DNA of 64,000 bases, from positions 1,736,001-1,800,000 of the forward strand of contig NZ_CP017561.2 in the NCBI RefSeq assembly GCF_001865575.2, given 5' to 3'. The position numbers and the translations under genes were made by a program. The stretch comes from Paraburkholderia sprentiae WSM5005. Its GTDB lineage: Bacteria > Pseudomonadota > Gammaproteobacteria > Burkholderiales > Burkholderiaceae. This document shows, piece by piece, positions 18,306 through 27,659 of this stretch (positions within the stretch are counted from its first letter, which is position 1; each line of letters begins with the position of its first letter). The notes under the pieces were generated by a model. That model was not told the DNA's origin. It made no database searches and saw only the letters and a program-made list of their open reading frames with translations.

Positions 18306-19218
18306 GCTTAACCGAAAATAGACCTTGCGGGCGCAATGCCAGGACTGCCGCCATGACGAGATAAATCAGAATGGAAGCCAGCGACGCCCCGACAACCTGA
18401 GCACTCGCGTGCGGCATGACACCTCGAAGCAGAGCGGGCAGGAACACGCGTCCACCTGTATCCACCAGCCCGACGATCAGCGCGCCGTAAAAAGCCCCGC
18501 GCACGGAACCAATACCGCCCGTCACGATGACCACCAGCGTCAAGATCAGGATTGGACCACCCATTCCTGGTTGAACAGACGATAGCGGACCATTCATGAA
18601 GCCCGCGAGCCCGGCCAGGCCGGCACCGATCGCGACGACTGCGCAGTTCAACCTCCGGATGTTGATACCCAAGGCTGCGATCATCGTGGCGTTGGATGCC
18701 CCCGCGCGAATCAGGATACCGACGTGAGTTCGATGGATGAAAATGTATAGTGCGACGGCCACGAAAAGACCAACGAGGAGGATCGCGAACCGATACGTCG
18801 GGTAAGGAATTCCGAATATCCGAATTGCACCGCCGAGGGAGTCCGGAACCTGCGTGGCAATCGATCCTGATCCCCAGATGATGCTAACGAGCTCGTTAAA
18901 GAACAGGATCAGGCCGAACGTGGCTAGTACATGCGTCATGTGATCGCGGATGTACAGTTTGCGGAAGATCGCCGTTTCGAGCACGACACCGACGAGCAGT
19001 GTTCCGAAAACACCGGCCGCCGCAGCCTCGACAAAGGACTCTGTAGCGTTGAACGTAACAGCCGCGAAATACGCGCCGAGCATGTAGAGCGAACCGTGCA
19101 TAAGGTTCACGAAGTTCATGATGCCCAGCACGAGTGTCAGTCCGGCGGAAAGCAGGAAAAGTAGCACGCCGAACTGTAACCCGTTGAGTAACTGCAGAAG
19201 CATAAGTGATGGCGACAT
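18298..19218 (-). CDS. livH: Branched-chain-type ABC transporter permease
   Basis: 306 residues beginning MSPSLMLLQLLNGLQFGVLL, a typical LivH N-terminus. The LTLVLGIMNFVNLMHGSLYMLGAY and GGIGSVRGAFYGALIVGLVDT motifs are conserved in the family. It is the first of the four liv genes in the run and follows the MFS gene by 74 bases on the same strand. The cognate binding protein gene (22860) is three genes upstream in the same operon, an unusual split. Confidence 0.92.
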   Translation of the reverse strand: MSPSLMLLQLLNGLQFGVLLFLLSAGLTLVLGIMNFVNLMHGSLYMLGAYFAAVTFNATESFVEAAAAGVFGTLLVGVVLETAIFRKLYIRDHMTHVLATFGLILFFNELVSIIWGSGSIATQVPDSLGGAIRIFGIPYPTYRFAILLVGLFVAVALYIFIHRTHVGILIRAGASNATMIAALGINIRRLNCAVVAIGAGLAGLAGFMNGPLSSVQPGMGGPILILTLVVIVTGGIGSVRGAFYGALIVGLVDTGGRVFLPALLRGVMPHASAQVVGASLASILIYLVMAAVLALRPQGLFSVKHG

Positions 19219-19292
19219 AGGACTGCCCTGTTCGGCTCTCCAACTATCAAATTGACCAACGGTGTGCGCCCTTGAGAGCTCACACCCGGCAC

Positions 19293-20510
19293 TTATCCTG
19301 GTGTCGCTCGGGTCACCGATTTCCGTGGCTTGAAGGACAGGAAAAGACCGATCGCAATCACCAGGATAATGATGCCTACGGCGCGGATTCCAACCAGGTT
19401 GCTCCCCGTGTTGGCGCTGATGATAGCCACGACAATCGGGGCTGCGAATTCGCCGAAGAACACGCAGGAGACGTATCCGCCTGATCCCTTCGCGCGGCGT
19501 TCGACCGGAAGTTTAGACATCACGATATCGGCGATGGACGGAATTGCGACCCCACAGCCGGCAGAGTGGAGTACAACGGCTACCAACGTCCACCCTAGAC
19601 CGATAACCGGCGCCTCCGAGATTCCGATCAGGCCAACGGCCATGAACGAAAAGCTGGCAACCAGGCAGAACTTCGAGCCCAACGGACGGGTGAACCGTGT
19701 ACACAGCGCACCGATAACCAATGCCAGGTGCGAGACACCCATGATCATGCCGATCTGGCCCGGCGTTGCCGTCCCGATGCTTTTGAGCACAAAACTGAGT
19801 TCGACGGCAGCGACGAACATGGAGATCGCTGCGAAAAAGAGCAGTGCATAACTCGGGAGCATTCCAGTCCACTTGAAATCCGTGTTCCTGGCGGGCTGGA
19901 CCTCCTCCTGTCGCCTCGCGGGTTCCCAAAGGAGCGCGAGTGCCATCGGGATCAGAATCACACCGCATATGTAAAGCCAAAATGGAGTGCGCCAGCCGTG
20001 GTTTCCAAGCAGACCACCGAAGACAAAGAACACCGACGCGGCCAGTGAACTGATCGCCGTTTGATAAGCGAACACGCGCTCGCGGGCGGCACCCGTGTAG
20101 TAGTCGCACATCAGAGCCGTGCATATCGTGATCGCCATCGCTTCGGTCACGCCGAGCGCAATACGACTGCCGACAATCCAGTGAAGATCGGCCAGGTACA
20201 GCGGTGCTGTGCCGAATAGCGTATAGAAGAACAGGGTAACGCCGATCATTGGACGCCGCCCGAACTTCTCTACCAGCCATCCTGCAACTGGTCCAAGCAA
20301 AGCAATCATGAGTGCAGGCGTTGTCATGGTGAAACGTACCCACATCCCTACATGCGCTACATCATGAAAGTTCTCCGCCATTCGTGGAAGCGACGGCGCA
20401 ATCAGAACCCCACCCAGGACCGGCAGACAACTTATGACCATCAAAATGAACGTCTGTGCTGCTCCTGCTACTCTCGGCTTGGAGCCGTGCCCCAGATGAT
20501 CGACCATCAT
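19293..20510 (-). CDS. MFS transporter
   Basis: 405 residues, about 12 membrane segments. The N-terminal domain has LPVLGGVLIAPSLPRMAENF and the conserved loop 2-3 motif WLVEKFGRRPMIG; the second half has ASFSFMAVGLIGISEAPVIG. It is a 12-TM drug/metabolite type MFS. It lies between ubiX (53 bases upstream) and livH in the cluster A operon, so it may take up the substrate or export a toxic intermediate. Direction of transport is unknown. Confidence 0.85.
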   Translation of the reverse strand: MMVDHLGHGSKPRVAGAAQTFILMVISCLPVLGGVLIAPSLPRMAENFHDVAHVGMWVRFTMTTPALMIALLGPVAGWLVEKFGRRPMIGVTLFFYTLFGTAPLYLADLHWIVGSRIALGVTEAMAITICTALMCDYYTGAARERVFAYQTAISSLAASVFFVFGGLLGNHGWRTPFWLYICGVILIPMALALLWEPARRQEEVQPARNTDFKWTGMLPSYALLFFAAISMFVAAVELSFVLKSIGTATPGQIGMIMGVSHLALVIGALCTRFTRPLGSKFCLVASFSFMAVGLIGISEAPVIGLGWTLVAVVLHSAGCGVAIPSIADIVMSKLPVERRAKGSGGYVSCVFFGEFAAPIVVAIISANTGSNLVGIRAVGIIILVIAIGLFLSFKPRKSVTRATPG

Positions 20511-20563
20511 GTCTCCACATCATTGATTGAATCAATTTTTTTGTTTCGTGTGCATCCGGGCTG

Positions 20564-21145
20564 TCACTGCGTGCTCTGAGATTTTCCTGTCCATCGTTTG
20601 ATCAGACCGGTATCGATGTCGAACAGATCGAGCGCCCGACCAACGGTGTGATTCACCATCTCGTCTATCGTTGCTGGACGAGAGTAGAACGCAGGCACGG
20701 GCGGCATTATGATCGCGCCACTATTTGCGGCCCTTTGCATAATGTCGATATGCCCGGCATGCAAGGGCGTCTCCCGAACCATCAGAACGAGCGGTCGCCG
20801 CTCCTTCAGGCAGACATCAGCCGCTCGCGTCAACAGGTTGTCTCCAAAGCAATTAGCGATGCTTGATAGACTCTTGATAGAACACGGTGCGACCAACATA
20901 CCGGCGGTGCGAAATGAACCGCTGGCGATCGCGTCCCCGATGTCAGCGTAGTTGTAGACAACACTGGCGAGAGCCTTTACGTCCTTTACCGTCCAGTTAG
21001 TCTCTTCGGCGATGGTACGGGACGCCGAAGGAGACATAACCAGATGGCTTTCGACGTCCGGGCTCTCGCGCAGAGCCTCCAAAGCGCGGATGCCGTAAAT
21101 GGCACCCGACGCTCCCGAGATTCCGATAATAAGGCGCCGTTTCAC
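20564..21145 (-). CDS. UbiX-like flavin prenyltransferase
   Basis: 193 residues with the FMN-binding GISGASGAIYGIRAL start, SPSASRTIAEETNW and PLVLMVRETPLHAGHIDIM, all conserved in UbiX/Pad1 enzymes. These join dimethylallyl phosphate to FMN to make the prenylated cofactor used by UbiD decarboxylases. Its start overlaps the UbiD stop (ATGA at 21142-21145), so the pair is translationally coupled. Being inside a catabolic operon, it is probably the dedicated cofactor supplier for the neighbouring UbiD rather than the ubiquinone-pathway enzyme. Confidence 0.92.
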   Translation of the reverse strand: MKRRLIIGISGASGAIYGIRALEALRESPDVESHLVMSPSASRTIAEETNWTVKDVKALASVVYNYADIGDAIASGSFRTAGMLVAPCSIKSLSSIANCFGDNLLTRAADVCLKERRPLVLMVRETPLHAGHIDIMQRAANSGAIIMPPVPAFYSRPATIDEMVNHTVGRALDLFDIDTGLIKRWTGKSQSTQ

Positions 21146-22800
21146 TCCATTTCCTTGATGGCATTTTCATCTGGCCGACCATCGTCACCGATCGGCAGAC
21201 GCTTGGCCAGCGCGCGTTCACCCACCTTGTGATAATTACCCTCGACGGCCCACTGCGCTTCTTCACGATCACGTTCCGAGCGCAGGCCAAGCTCATAGCC
21301 GAACCAGGGCATTCGCGGCGTCAGCGAAGGCAATCCGAGTTCTTCCCAGATTGCCTTTGCGTTTTCCATGAACGGACGCGCGGGCAGCGAAACCGGCGCC
21401 ATGTTCTTCTTGCGCATGGCGTTGACAAGCATCATCGAACCGTAGAGCAGCTCGTTCGAATGACCGTCACGGGTCGCATACCGACGTTCCGCAGACGGAT
21501 CGAGACCCATGCATCGCTCAGGCAAGGTCACGAAGTCCTTATGCGGCTGCGTGCGATAGCACATCGCCCAAATTACGGATTCGAGGTCGTTCGGATCGAT
21601 GTCCTCGTCAACCGCGATTGCGAATTTGCCCACGTGGTTGTGGCGCCCCGGCAGTGCATAGAGCGCTTGCCATGCCACCGCAGGATCACATGGCTTCATC
21701 TTGACGACACACCAGTAATCCAGCGCGATCTGGTGGAAGGCGACGTCCACGACCTGCGGGATGCCACAGTGATTGCGAAGGTGGAACAGATACGTATTGT
21801 CCTGACCGACCTTCTTGAGCATGCTGCTCTCGCTAGGAGGCATCTGGCTCGTGATGTTCGTAAACACCGGATTACTGCGGTGCGTGATTGCCGTCACCTG
21901 GAACACCGCGTTGTATTCGCGCTCGCCCATGTAGCCGGTGTATTCGCCAAACGGCGCCTCAGGCTCCATGCAGTCCGTGAGGAAGTAGCCCTCGATGACG
22001 AGTTCGGCGTTAGCCGGAACCTGCAAATCGACGGTCTTGCAGCGCACGAGATCGAGCGGCTCACCGATCAGGCTACCGGCGACCGCGTATTCCTCTACGC
22101 CATACGGCAAACGGGTGCCTGCCGCGTAAGTCAGTGCAGGCGGGCCGCCGATAACCAATGCGGCGGGCATGACCTTACCCAGCTTCCGGTAGGCGTGCCA
22201 GTGGATCGAACCGTGATTCAGGTGGCCGAGCAGCACACCCATGCGATCTGGTCCCTTGATCTGGCCACGGTAGTTGCCGACGTTCAGCCAGCCGGTCTCC
22301 GGGTCCTTTGTGACCCAATTCGAGGCCGTCGTGTAGGGACCGACGTCGAAGCCAGGCGTAGAGATCGGAAGTGCAAACTCGTCCAGACCGCTATGCGCAA
22401 GCAGATCGTCGCCCATGTGCACTTCTTCCTGCACGGGACCGTATTCGACGATTCGCGGTGCGATCGGTGCGGCCTGTGCTTCCTGCCAGCGTTGTTTGAC
22501 GTCCTTGACGTCGCAGCCCATGCCCAAGGCATAGACTTCTTTCGACGACGCGTAGATACCTACTGCGGCGCCGCCATTGACCTTGTTGCCCTTGGCATCG
22601 ACAACGTGTTCGAACAGAAAGCCGCGTCGCTCCGATTCCGGCAGACCCCGGAACTGCCACTTCACCAGTGGCATCAGTTCCGTCTCCTTGCAAATCGGAC
22701 GGCTGATTCGGAACAACTTGCCGGCCCGTTCAAGTTTTTCGAGGTAGGTACGGAGATCCTGCGGATTATCTTTCCGTTCCTGCGTAGGCGTATCAGACAT
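21142..22800 (-). CDS. UbiD-family prenyl-FMN-dependent decarboxylase
   Basis: 552 residues, somewhat longer than E. coli UbiD. Visible motifs are NYRGQIKGPDRMGVLLG (with the conserved active-site Arg), EAPFGEYTGYMGEREYNAVF (the Glu network of the E-R-E triad) and VDEDIDPNDLESVIWAM (metal and Asp region). The family reversibly removes carboxyl groups from aromatic or unsaturated acids using prenylated FMN. With UbiX, the ring hydroxylase and the gentisate dioxygenase in the operon, an aromatic carboxylate is the likely substrate. No CoA ligase is present, so the free acid should be used. The N-terminal 25 residues are polar and variable. Confidence 0.9.
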   Translation of the reverse strand: MSDTPTQERKDNPQDLRTYLEKLERAGKLFRISRPICKETELMPLVKWQFRGLPESERRGFLFEHVVDAKGNKVNGGAAVGIYASSKEVYALGMGCDVKDVKQRWQEAQAAPIAPRIVEYGPVQEEVHMGDDLLAHSGLDEFALPISTPGFDVGPYTTASNWVTKDPETGWLNVGNYRGQIKGPDRMGVLLGHLNHGSIHWHAYRKLGKVMPAALVIGGPPALTYAAGTRLPYGVEEYAVAGSLIGEPLDLVRCKTVDLQVPANAELVIEGYFLTDCMEPEAPFGEYTGYMGEREYNAVFQVTAITHRSNPVFTNITSQMPPSESSMLKKVGQDNTYLFHLRNHCGIPQVVDVAFHQIALDYWCVVKMKPCDPAVAWQALYALPGRHNHVGKFAIAVDEDIDPNDLESVIWAMCYRTQPHKDFVTLPERCMGLDPSAERRYATRDGHSNELLYGSMMLVNAMRKKNMAPVSLPARPFMENAKAIWEELGLPSLTPRMPWFGYELGLRSERDREEAQWAVEGNYHKVGERALAKRLPIGDDGRPDENAIKEME

Positions 22801-22859
22801 TGTAGATTCCCAAATTTCCAGGTGAAGGTCAGCCGATAAGGCGGCTTACCTGTCGAGGC

Positions 22860-24038
22860 TTACTTCAGCGCGCAAGCGCTGACAAAAGGATCGGACGGAT
22901 CGTGCATCGGCGCGGCGATCAACTTGAGGGTGACACCACCCTTACCGTCCTTAACGGCTTCCAGGACGTCGTAATCTTCATTCGGGAAGTGGTTTTTCGC
23001 GAACGAGAAGTGGCCGCGAATGGTCGCGAACTTCGCCTCCTTCAGTGCGGCGCCCAACGCTTCCTTGTCGTCCATATTGCCCTTGACCTTGGCAATGGCC
23101 GAGTCGATCAGCTGTGCTGCGTCATAGCTTTGCGCAGCGAACATCGTCGGTTCCCGGTGATACTGCTTCTCGAAGGCAGCGACGAATTCCCTGTTCGCTG
23201 CGTTATCGAGATCCGGCGACCATGCACCGCTCGTCACCGCGCCTAACGCAGCATCCTTCAGAGCCGTGAGGTTGTTGCCATCGACAGCGCCCAGTGCGAG
23301 CAGCGGGGTCGTCTTGCCCAAACCGGCTTGTTGATACTGACGCACGAAGTTGATGCCCAATCCGCCCGGGTAGAAAACGAATACCGCATCGGGCTTCGAC
23401 GCTGAAACCTGAAGGATTTCAGCCGAGAAGTCCTGCTGCGAGAGCGGCGTGTAGATCTCGTCCGGTACTTGACCCTTGAAGACATGCTTGAACGTCGCCA
23501 GGAAGTTCTTTCCCGAAACGTAATTCGGCGCCATCAGGCTGATGCGCTTGTAGCCTTTGTCGTTCGCATACTTGGCGAGCGTCGCGCTCAGCAGTTCCGG
23601 TTGCCACGAGGTGACGAACTGGTACGGCGAGCACTCCGCGCCTGCCATCGGGTTCGTCGTTCCGTTCGAGATAACGACAAAGACCTTGTGCGGCGTCGCG
23701 ACCCTCACTGCCGCAGCTGCCATCGGCGAAAACGTCAGGCCCGTGATAATGGGTACGTTGTCCTTTTCGATCAGTTTTTGCGTGACCTGTGCTGCCACCT
23801 CGGGCTTAAGCTGGCTATCCTCCCGGATAACCTGAACGGGAACGCCACCCAGTTTTCCGCCGTTCATCAGAACGCGCAACATGAAGCCGGCGTATTGATC
23901 TTCACCCAACGTCGCTTGCGGACCCGACAACTCCGCTTCAAACCCTATCTTGATCGGAGTTTGTTCGGACATCGCTTGCTGAGAAGCGAACGCCACGACG
24001 GAAGAAGCGATCACCGAAACTGTACGCAGCATCTTCAA
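22860..24038 (-). CDS. LivK-type substrate-binding protein
   Basis: 392 residues with a signal peptide (VIASSVVAFASQQAMS) and the periplasmic binding protein type 1 fold: TPIKIGFEAELSGPQATLGED, then VQVIREDSQLKPEVAAQVTQKL. The Cys pairs seen in some aromatic-acid binding members occur at the middle and C-terminus. It should deliver the solute to LivHMGF, encoded downstream in the same operon. It lies 59 bases before ubiD and 104 bases after the oxygenase alpha subunit, and this larger gap holds an inverted repeat. The ligand is probably an aromatic acid, inferred from context. Confidence 0.9.
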   Translation of the reverse strand: MKMLRTVSVIASSVVAFASQQAMSEQTPIKIGFEAELSGPQATLGEDQYAGFMLRVLMNGGKLGGVPVQVIREDSQLKPEVAAQVTQKLIEKDNVPIITGLTFSPMAAAAVRVATPHKVFVVISNGTTNPMAGAECSPYQFVTSWQPELLSATLAKYANDKGYKRISLMAPNYVSGKNFLATFKHVFKGQVPDEIYTPLSQQDFSAEILQVSASKPDAVFVFYPGGLGINFVRQYQQAGLGKTTPLLALGAVDGNNLTALKDAALGAVTSGAWSPDLDNAANREFVAAFEKQYHREPTMFAAQSYDAAQLIDSAIAKVKGNMDDKEALGAALKEAKFATIRGHFSFAKNHFPNEDYDVLEAVKDGKGGVTLKLIAAPMHDPSDPFVSACALK

Positions 24039-24087
24039 GACTTCACTCCTTTACTTAGGATAACGATTGTTGCGTCACCACTGTCAG

Positions 24088-24108
24088 GTGTCAACGTGAC
24101 ACTGATCA
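24088..24108. promoter_or_regulatory. Inverted repeat before the binding-protein gene
   Basis: gtgtca-acg-tgacac, a perfect 6-bp inverted repeat with a 3-nt spacer, directly followed by the palindrome tgatca. It sits in the largest gap inside cluster A, 50 bases upstream of the livK-type start, so it could be a secondary promoter's operator. Confidence 0.4.
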
Positions 24109-24142
24109 GCATTTACCCGATTCGCATTGACCCAACGAGGTC

Positions 24143-25378
24143 TTACGCCGAGTACATGATCTTGCGATAGAACTCATAGAAGCCTCGGATCGCTGCTTCG
24201 GAGACCATATCGCCCTTCGTCGGCGTCTCGGTTGTGTAGCCACCCATCTCCATCACGCAGTCGCGGTCGTTGTTGGGCAGCATGCCGTTACGCGAAAACT
24301 CGAAGACCTCCGTGTCATCCACCGAGATATAGCCAGCGGAGCCCGTGAGGTTCGCCAGCCGCGTGCGGCGAAGCGTCATCTCTTCCGTGTCGTCTTCGTA
24401 GCCGAAGAACGTCCACGCGAGTTCGAACTCGTTGGGGCCCATCGGCAGCACGTTGCGTGTCTGAAGGAGATTCTGTTGCTGCTGCACGGTTAGCGCGGGG
24501 AACATCGTGAGGTTCTGGATCGTGATGTCGTCGTCGAACTCTTTGACCGGCGTCACGGGACGCATATCGTTCAGTTGGTAGCCGTCCTTGAACGAAATCA
24601 TCTCTTGCTGGCCGGTCAACTTGTCACGCGCCGTCGCCGTCGATGCAACGACGTTGTTCGCACGCGTGCGTTCGTCGTGGAACAGGAGACCATCCTGGTC
24701 CATGCGATAGAGACCGAAGCTGATGAGAAATACATGCAGGAGCGTCGCGTGATACGAGTCCTTCAGGTTTTCCGGATAAAGTTTCCAGTTCGCCTTGATG
24801 CGCTGACGCTGATAGCCAATGACCTTGAGTTTCCGGCCATCGAACACACGGGTCAAGCGCGCGTAGACGTCTTCGCCCAGATATTCCTTCATCGGCAGTG
24901 CCCGCTCATCGAAGGTGGCGAACACCGCACCGTTGACGATCTCGACACGCAGTTTGCGCAGGCCGTGTTGCTTCAGATCGAACTCTTTCGGATAGCCACC
25001 AGCACCCTTTTGTCCGCGACGGAAAGGAACGCCCGTGAGGGTTCCCTTCAAGTCATACGTCCATTGGTGATACGGGCACATGAGAGCAGTGTCGTTGTCG
25101 AATTTCTTCTGAACGACTTCTGCGGCTCGGTGAGCGCAACTGTTGAGCACGACGTTGACGCCACCCTCCTCGTCACGCGTCATCAGCACGGAGCGCTCGC
25201 CGACCGTGGCACGCTTGATGTCGCCGGCGTTAGGAATCTCGCATTCGAGGCCGATGAAGCTCCAGAACGGACCGTAGAAGATCTTTTCGAGTTCGTCCTG
25301 ATAGTTCTCGGGATCGGAGTAGACCCAATTCGGGACGCGCGTGCAATCCTCAGTCGGCCATTGGCGGGAGTTAGTCAT
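24143..25378 (-). CDS. Ring-hydroxylating oxygenase alpha subunit, salicylate-5-hydroxylase-like
   Basis: 411 residues. The Rieske [2Fe-2S] site is C81-x-H83...C101-x2-H104. The mononuclear iron ligands follow the bridging Asp: D207, H210 and H215 in NLKDSYHATLLH. Sequence landmarks (GERSVLMTRDEEGGVNVV, CPYHQWTYDLKGTLTGVPFR, FFGYEDDTEEMTLRR) resemble NagG of salicylate 5-hydroxylase most closely in memory, with TphA2 and anthranilate dioxygenase as near relatives. It would hydroxylate a benzoate-type acid, taking electrons from the ferredoxin and reductase of the same operon. Salicylate to gentisate is the best guess because a gentisate dioxygenase is co-encoded. Confidence 0.85.
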   Translation of the reverse strand: MTNSRQWPTEDCTRVPNWVYSDPENYQDELEKIFYGPFWSFIGLECEIPNAGDIKRATVGERSVLMTRDEEGGVNVVLNSCAHRAAEVVQKKFDNDTALMCPYHQWTYDLKGTLTGVPFRRGQKGAGGYPKEFDLKQHGLRKLRVEIVNGAVFATFDERALPMKEYLGEDVYARLTRVFDGRKLKVIGYQRQRIKANWKLYPENLKDSYHATLLHVFLISFGLYRMDQDGLLFHDERTRANNVVASTATARDKLTGQQEMISFKDGYQLNDMRPVTPVKEFDDDITIQNLTMFPALTVQQQQNLLQTRNVLPMGPNEFELAWTFFGYEDDTEEMTLRRTRLANLTGSAGYISVDDTEVFEFSRNGMLPNNDRDCVMEMGGYTTETPTKGDMVSEAAIRGFYEFYRKIMYSA

Positions 25379-25389
25379 TTGAATTCTCC

Positions 25390-25860
25390 TTACACCGGAT
25401 ACACAACCGAACCGGGCACCAGTTCGTTATCGAATACAACAAAGCGGCTCTTGAATTTCAAGGCCTCGCCGCTCGCGTCGATCTGGTCAAACGTGCGGCC
25501 CAGCAGTTGTAATTCGGGAGTGCCGTCCACCAGGGTCTGGTACACCGCGAACTGGCTGCGGGTATCCAGCACACCCTCCTTTTCGCCGACGATCCGTACG
25601 CTACCAATCAGGTGCGTCAAGTAGCGCGGGGAAAACACCATCGTGTTGCGAATGGCCGTGACCCGATCGATCAGTGCTCCCTTGCTCTCTGCGAAGATCA
25701 CACCGACCGGCAGCGAACGCTCGTAGTTGACGCGCGAAATGATTTTGTAGACGCATTCGTCGGCATACAATTCCGGCCATTGTTCGAGCCGGTCATCACA
25801 AATGATTTCGGCATGCTGGGCGTAAAAATCATCAACTTTTTCGATCATGAAGTCGCTCAT
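25390..25860 (-). CDS. Ring-hydroxylating oxygenase beta subunit
   Basis: 156 residues of the NTF2-fold beta subunit family (DRLEQWPELYADECVYKIISR, DRVTAIRNTMVFSPRYLTHL). It pairs with the alpha subunit 11 bases downstream to form the oxygenase hexamer. Its ATG shares one base with the stop of the aldehyde dehydrogenase gene (TGATG at 25858-25862). Similar to NagH of salicylate 5-hydroxylase. Confidence 0.88.
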   Translation of the reverse strand: MSDFMIEKVDDFYAQHAEIICDDRLEQWPELYADECVYKIISRVNYERSLPVGVIFAESKGALIDRVTAIRNTMVFSPRYLTHLIGSVRIVGEKEGVLDTRSQFAVYQTLVDGTPELQLLGRTFDQIDASGEALKFKSRFVVFDNELVPGSVVYPV

Positions 25861-27323
25861 CAGGTCAGCGAAACGTGCACGTTCTTGGTCTGGGTATAGG
25901 ACAGGAGTTCCGACAACCCTTCTTCCCTGCCCATACCGGATTTCTTGTAGCCGCCGAATTCGGCACCGATGAAGTGCGAGCTGACGTAATTGATCCAGAC
26001 GAATCCGGATTCAACGCGGCCGGCCAGACGGTGCGCCCGCGCCAGATCCTTCGTCCAGATCGAAGCCGTCAGGCCGTATTCAACCGAGTTGATCTGTTCG
26101 AGCAGCGTTTCTTCGTCATCCCATGGAATCACTGCCAGCACTGGCCCAAATACTTCTTCGCGGAATAGACGCATTTCAGGCGTCACGTCGGCGAACACCG
26201 TCGGCTCCACGAACCAGCCCTTTGCGAGTGCGGGATCATCCGGGGGGCCGCCACCGCAGATCAGACGTGCACCTTCTGCCCTGGCCGACTCGATGAAGCC
26301 CATGACCTTGTCGAATTGCGGCTTCGAGATCAGGCAGCCCATTGTCGTTTTCGGGTCCGTGGGCATGCCGCACTTGTGCTGCTCGACGATCAGATGCTTC
26401 ATCGACGACAACACGCGTTCGTAGACACTGCGATGAACGAACAGACGCGACGTCGAGCCGCACGATTGACCGGCCCACAGGAAGTTCATGCCGGACACTG
26501 CGCCCTGGATTGCCTTGTCGAGATTTGCGTCGCCGCAAATCACGAGCGGGTTCTTACCACCGAGTTCAAGCGTCACCGGCATGATTTTGTCGGCCGCGCC
26601 CTTGAGGATCGCGGCGCCGGTAGCGGTCGAGCCGATGAGAGCCGCCTTCCGAACCAGCGGGTGCGCGACCAGCGCTTCACCGCACTCACGGTCGCCGCTG
26701 ATGATATTGATGACGCCCGGAGGGAACACTTCGGAAACGAGTTCGGCCAGCAGGTAGCCCGACAGCGGCGCCTGAGCAGGTGGCTTCAAGATCACGGTGT
26801 TGCCTGCTGCCACCACGGGTGCCAACTTGCTGGCGAGGAACATCAGCGGATGGTTATAAGCTACGATGCGCGCGACGACGCCAAGCGGCTCACGCAGCGT
26901 GTAGTTGAGTACGCCGTCACCCATCGGTACCGTGTCGCCCTTGGTTTCGTGAACAAGCCCGGCGAAGTACTCGATCTGTGCCGCAGCGATCACTGCATCG
27001 CGCGCCATTTCCTTGATCGGGTTACCGCAATTGAGCGAGTCGAGCCACGCGAATTCGTCAGCGCGATCCCTGACCTTTGCAGCCAGTTCGCGCAGCAGCC
27101 GGGCGCGCTCGATCGGCTTGACCAGACGCCACGACTTGAATGCTTCATGTGCCGCCTTGACCGCCAGATCGACGTCTTCCTTGTTAGCGACCGAGACCGT
27201 GCCAAGGCTTTCCTGTGTGGCTGGATTCACCGTCATTTCGGAACCACCGAGCGGCGCGTGCCACTCACCACCAAAGAACAGCCCCCGCCTGGTCGGCAAT
27301 TCGAATTCAGTCGTCGCGCTCAT
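25860..27323 (-). CDS. NAD(P)-dependent aldehyde dehydrogenase
   Basis: 487 residues from the ATG at 27323, which overlaps the ferredoxin stop by ATGA. The frame continues upstream, but the family start is RRGLFFGGEWHAPLGG. Visible are the cofactor-binding block AYNHPLMFLASKLAPVVAAG, NTVILKPPAQAPLSG, the catalytic Glu in VTLELGGKNPLVI and the catalytic Cys in WAGQSCGSTSRLFVH. It oxidises an aldehyde to a carboxylate. With the hydratase-aldolase of the operon the likely role is salicylaldehyde-type (or other aryl aldehyde) oxidation, feeding the ring hydroxylase. Confidence 0.9.
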   Translation of the reverse strand: MSATTEFELPTRRGLFFGGEWHAPLGGSEMTVNPATQESLGTVSVANKEDVDLAVKAAHEAFKSWRLVKPIERARLLRELAAKVRDRADEFAWLDSLNCGNPIKEMARDAVIAAAQIEYFAGLVHETKGDTVPMGDGVLNYTLREPLGVVARIVAYNHPLMFLASKLAPVVAAGNTVILKPPAQAPLSGYLLAELVSEVFPPGVINIISGDRECGEALVAHPLVRKAALIGSTATGAAILKGAADKIMPVTLELGGKNPLVICGDANLDKAIQGAVSGMNFLWAGQSCGSTSRLFVHRSVYERVLSSMKHLIVEQHKCGMPTDPKTTMGCLISKPQFDKVMGFIESARAEGARLICGGGPPDDPALAKGWFVEPTVFADVTPEMRLFREEVFGPVLAVIPWDDEETLLEQINSVEYGLTASIWTKDLARAHRLAGRVESGFVWINYVSSHFIGAEFGGYKKSGMGREEGLSELLSYTQTKNVHVSLT

Positions 27324-27649
27324 GCGTCGTCTCCGTTCAGAGTAATGCGGATTTGGCCATCGGACTCCTCCACCTTGTGGCATGCCAGAGCGCAGGTAAT
27401 CGGGGCGCCCAGGCCTTCTCCGGTGGCAATGTCAAAACGTCCGCCGTGCAGCGGACATTCGATTACGCGGTCTTCGAGATAACCGTCGGTCATCAGCGCG
27501 TGACCGTGCGTACAGATGTTGTCCGTTGCGTAGAGTTGACCGTCAACGCGATAGATGGCGATCGGACGCCCTTGCACAGTGAAACCCTGCATGCCACCTT
27601 CCTCGATTTCCTCGGAACGGGCTACCAACTCATTGGTGATGTCACTCAT
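27320..27649 (-). CDS. Rieske-type [2Fe-2S] ferredoxin
   Basis: 109 residues with the Rieske ligands C-x-H (CTHGHALMTDGYLEDRVIE) and C-x2-H (CPLHGGRFD), the form found in multicomponent ring-hydroxylating oxygenases. It carries electrons from the FAD reductase, whose gene ends 10 bases upstream, to the oxygenase. The 4-base overlap with the aldehyde dehydrogenase gene shows it is part of the same transcript. Confidence 0.92.
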   Translation of the reverse strand: MSDITNELVARSEEIEEGGMQGFTVQGRPIAIYRVDGQLYATDNICTHGHALMTDGYLEDRVIECPLHGGRFDIATGEGLGAPITCALACHKVEESDGQIRITLNGDDA

Positions 27650-27659
27650 ATTGATTCGC

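Noticed and set aside
21229..22839. 536-codon plus-strand frame opposite ubiD
   Set aside because: Shadow of the decarboxylase, with no domain and a His/Arg-rich composition.
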